A DNA stretch of 23,928 nucleotides, from the IMG/VR virus record IMGVR_UViG_3300008120_000312, positions 1 through 23,928 of that record; one strand, given 5' to 3'. The DNA is from a virus. Each line of letters begins with the position of its first letter. The first letter of the stretch is position 1. The translations under genes and the position numbers were made by a program. Of this stretch, positions 21,228-23,928 are shown piece by piece. A model generated the notes under the pieces. That model was not told the origin of the DNA, did not search any database, and saw nothing but the letters and a program-made list of their open reading frames with translations.

Positions 21228-23099
21228 ATGAAGTTTCTAACTGACATACTAGCTAAAGCTGGTCTGACGGTAGATGGAGTAGTAACATTAAATAATACAG
21301 CTACTGGTCAGACGCCTGCGGCAAATGACAACTCTACCAAGCTGGCTACAACTGCCTGGGTACAAAGCTACGTTGTACCTTACAGCTTACCTATTGCCTC
21401 TGCTAGTACGTTAGGAGGTGTAAAGGTTGGTTCTGGTCTTTCTATAGATGCTATTACTGGGGTTTTAACAGCATCAGGAGCAGGAAACCTTGCTTCATTT
21501 AGAACTAAACAGGTATTTACTGCAACAGCAGGACAGACAACATTCACTGTATCAGGAGGATATACACCTGGGTTTATAGATGTTTTTGTCAATGGTGTAT
21601 ATATAAATGATGATCTTTATACTGCTACTAATAGCAGTACTATTGTCTTAGACGATGCTGCTTCTTTAAATGATATTGTTACTGTTTTTGTTTACTCTCC
21701 ATACTATGTAGGGCAGTCTCCTAGCTCTAGAGATATTTGCATCTTTACAGCAACTGCCGGTCAAACAACTTTTTCCTGCTCCTACGTTATAGGGGCAGTT
21801 GATGTTTTTTATAACGGTTCTAAGCTTTCTGGATCTGAGTTTAATGCAAGTAATGGAACTACTGTAGTTCTTAATACCGCTTGTGTTGCTGGGGATTATG
21901 TAGAAGTTATATCATGGGTAGCTGGTGGAGGTCTATCTTCTAGCAGAACAATTACCATAGATGGTATAACTCAAGATTTAACAGCTAACAGAACTTGGAA
22001 TATTCTTCCAACGGGTGGTGCCACTGGTGATATTTTAGCAAAGACTTCTGCAACAAACTATGCTGTAGCGTGGATACCTAACTATACAAGTCAGATTCAA
22101 CACTACGTAAAGCTTGGAGAAGCTATGACAGTAGGTACTGCTGTTTATGTAAGTAGCAGTACAGGAAATGCTGGAACTAACATGATTGTTAGTAAAGCAT
22201 CTAATGCATCTGAAGCTACATCTAGTAAGACAATGGGTCTTCTAGCATCTGGTGGGGCACAGAATGATATAGTATTTGTAGTCACAGAAGGACTTGTTGC
22301 AGGAATAGATACATCTACAGCTTCTGCTGGTGATCCTGTTTGGCTAGGTACCAATGGTCAGCTTATATTTGGTTTACTTAATAAACCATATGCTCCAGCT
22401 CATCTAGTATTTATTGGTATAGTAACAAGGGCTCAACAAAATAACGGTGAGATTTTTGTAAAAGTACAGAACGGTTTTGAGCTACAAGAATTACATAATG
22501 TACAGATAACAGCTACACCGGCTGACAACACAGTTCTTTCATATGAGAACTCTTCATCTTTATACAAGATGAAGTCTATTGCAACACTTCTTGGGTATAC
22601 TCCTGTAACAAATGCTAGGCAGCTAACTATAAACGGAACTGCTTACGATCTTACTGCTGATCGTTCATGGTCAGTAGGTACTGTTACCTCAGTAGGTCTT
22701 TCTGTACCTACTGGTTTATCAGTTGCAAATAGTCCAGTTACAGGATCAGGTACTCTTGCTGTTACTTTTACAGCTGGATACTCAATACCTACTACTTCTT
22801 CTCAGTCTAATTGGGACACAGCTTATGGATGGGGTAATCACGCTAGTGCAGGTTATGCACTAGATAATACTGTTGTACATCTTGCAGGAACAGAAACTAT
22901 TACTGGTGATAAAACTATTACTGGTAGCTTAACTATAACATCTACTACTAAAGCTTTTGTTCCTCCAAGAATGACAGCTACTCAAAAGTCCGCTATATCA
23001 TCTCCTTCTGTAGGTAGCATTATTTATCAGACAGATGGTACAGAAGGTCTTTGGGCTTATACTTCTAGTGGATGGAAAGCATTAGCTTTAGTAAACTAA
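21228..23099 (+). CDS. Tail fibre protein, modular, 623 aa
   Basis: Begins with a phage fibre motif (GQTPAANDNSTKLATTAWVQ, 27-46). Two tandem copies of a beta repeat follow (96-157 and 172-231), each FTATAGQTTF, then V-D-V-F-x-N-G, then T-x-V-L. ITIDGITQDLTANRTW (241-256) and LTINGTAYDLTADRSW (466-481) are another repeated unit. YGWGNHA (533-539) also occurs in the next fibre gene. The end (MTATQKSAISSPSVGSIIYQ, 582-601, then LWAYTSSGWKAL) is a typical fibre tip module of Bacteroidetes phages. Likely a receptor-binding or shaft protein. Confidence 0.87.
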   Translation: MKFLTDILAKAGLTVDGVVTLNNTATGQTPAANDNSTKLATTAWVQSYVVPYSLPIASASTLGGVKVGSGLSIDAITGVLTASGAGNLASFRTKQVFTATAGQTTFTVSGGYTPGFIDVFVNGVYINDDLYTATNSSTIVLDDAASLNDIVTVFVYSPYYVGQSPSSRDICIFTATAGQTTFSCSYVIGAVDVFYNGSKLSGSEFNASNGTTVVLNTACVAGDYVEVISWVAGGGLSSSRTITIDGITQDLTANRTWNILPTGGATGDILAKTSATNYAVAWIPNYTSQIQHYVKLGEAMTVGTAVYVSSSTGNAGTNMIVSKASNASEATSSKTMGLLASGGAQNDIVFVVTEGLVAGIDTSTASAGDPVWLGTNGQLIFGLLNKPYAPAHLVFIGIVTRAQQNNGEIFVKVQNGFELQELHNVQITATPADNTVLSYENSSSLYKMKSIATLLGYTPVTNARQLTINGTAYDLTADRSWSVGTVTSVGLSVPTGLSVANSPVTGSGTLAVTFTAGYSIPTTSSQSNWDTAYGWGNHASAGYALDNTVVHLAGTETITGDKTITGSLTITSTTKAFVPPRMTATQKSAISSPSVGSIIYQTDGTEGLWAYTSSGWKALALVN

Positions 23100-23115
23100 T
23101 AATATGAATTAAGAT

Positions 23116-23928
23116 ATGCCTAACAGCGGTAACATAGCAACAATATCAGGTAACACTCTTACAAACAGTAGTGTTGATCTTAGCACTAAAGCTGACTTGG
23201 TAGATGGTAAGATACCTTCTTCCCAGTTACCTTCTTATGTAGATGATATACTTGAGTATACTAACCTGGCAGGTTTTCCTGCAACAGGTTCTACTGGTAT
23301 TATATATGTTGCCCAAGATACTAATAAGATTTATCGTTGGACAGGATCAGCTTATGCTGAAGTTTCACCAACCGTAGGAACTACCTGGGGAACTATTACT
23401 GGTACTCTATCTAATCAGACTGATTTACAGACTGCTCTTGATGCAAAAGTACCTACTTCTAGAACTCTTACTATAAATGGTACCGCTCTTGATCTTAGTG
23501 CAAATAGATCTTTTACAGTAGGTGATGTACGTACAGATAGTACATATGCTAATCCTGCTTGGATTACATCTCTTGCTTGGTCTAAGATAACAAGTACTCC
23601 AACAACTATTTCTGGGTATGGTATAACAAATGCTTATACAGATGCACAGATTCAAAACTTTTTTAATGGTGCTAATGCAATATCTGGTTATAATAAAAGT
23701 AACTGGGATACTGCTTATGGTTGGGGCAATCATGCCGTTGCAGGATATTTAACTAGTTACACTGAAACAGACACTCTTGCTAGCGTAACAAGTAGAGGTA
23801 GTAGCACTTCTACTAATCTTACTTTTAACGGTACTCTTACAATGGGTACTGGTGGTACGCAGTATATTAGAATGGGTAGATTTCCTGCATCATTATCAAA
23901 TACAGGAGAAGCATGGATAGGTAGAGCA
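23116..23928 (+). CDS. Tail fibre protein, cut by the window edge (271 codons seen)
   Basis: Open from the ATG to the last base of the window. Contains LVDGKIPSSQLPSYVDDILE (33-52), then IIYVAQDTNKIYRWTGSAYAE, a module frequent in Bacteroidetes phage fibres; LTINGTALDLSANRSF (about 117-132), YGWGNHAVAG and a beta-rich continuation. It shares units with the preceding 623-residue fibre, which suggests duplication and exchange. The C-terminal receptor-contacting part is outside the window. Confidence 0.85.
   Translation, partial: MPNSGNIATISGNTLTNSSVDLSTKADLVDGKIPSSQLPSYVDDILEYTNLAGFPATGSTGIIYVAQDTNKIYRWTGSAYAEVSPTVGTTWGTITGTLSNQTDLQTALDAKVPTSRTLTINGTALDLSANRSFTVGDVRTDSTYANPAWITSLAWSKITSTPTTISGYGITNAYTDAQIQNFFNGANAISGYNKSNWDTAYGWGNHAVAGYLTSYTETDTLASVTSRGSSTSTNLTFNGTLTMGTGGTQYIRMGRFPASLSNTGEAWIGRA

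Noticed and set aside
23425-23733. 102-residue minus-strand frame rich in Ile, Cys, Ser and Thr
   Set aside because: Antisense of repetitive fibre sequence.
1-23928. CRISPR array, insertion sequence, integrase or attachment site
   Set aside because: No regularly spaced direct repeats, no transposase or integrase motif and no tRNA-end duplication were seen.

Overview
The window is AT-rich DNA from a tailed bacteriophage, most likely a crAss-like podovirus (Crassvirales) of a Bacteroidetes host. Three things support this. First, the gene order is small DNA-binding proteins with an IHF/HU-like protein, a Cys-rich protein and a PD-(D/E)XK nuclease, then large terminase, very large portal, acidic scaffold-like protein, HK97-type major capsid protein, connector genes and tail fibres. 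Second, start codons are preceded by A-rich leaders instead of Shine-Dalgarno sites, with recurrent TAAAACCAAA. Third, there are two TTTG-N20-TATATT promoter candidates. Stops are TAA, TAG and TGA and no reading frame needs recoding, so the standard bacterial code applies. Assignment is by recognition, not by database search.

Layout. Positions 1 to about 720 hold no convincing gene but a dense series of perfect or near-perfect inverted repeats that nest into multi-helix domains. I read this as a large structured RNA, probably on the + strand, possibly continuing left of the window. A single minus-strand gene (804-1103) with its own terminator faces it. A divergent regulatory gap (1104-1364) follows. 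From 1365 to 5361 a tightly packed + strand operon encodes small unknown proteins, a GNAT acetyltransferase, a winged-helix-like protein, an IHF/HU-like protein, a Cys-rich protein, a RecB-type nuclease and two unknowns. Three tRNA genes (class II with an odd anticodon loop, initiator-type Met, Leu-UAG) lie just before the packaging genes.

From 5644 the virion block starts: a small protein, terminase large subunit (GTG start), a small protein, portal, scaffold-like protein and major capsid protein. After the capsid gene come a strong hairpin and a second, roughly 220-base structured non-coding region (14214-14435). Next are a capsid-adjacent protein, a head-tail adaptor-like protein, a Dps-like miniferritin with its ferroxidase ligand spacing intact, and a second probably abundant virion protein that shares a 17-base leader with the capsid gene. 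A clear terminator and promoter candidate (18011-18075) separate this block from the tail module.

The tail block (18125 to the window end) has a tail-associated protein, a short zinc-ribbon protein and a run of fibre proteins that share duplicated beta-rich domains; the last fibre is cut by the window edge.

The most interesting points are the two structured non-coding regions, the Dps-like protein inside the virion operon, the initiator-type tRNA, the class II tRNA lacking U33, and the shared leader of the two probably most highly expressed virion genes.
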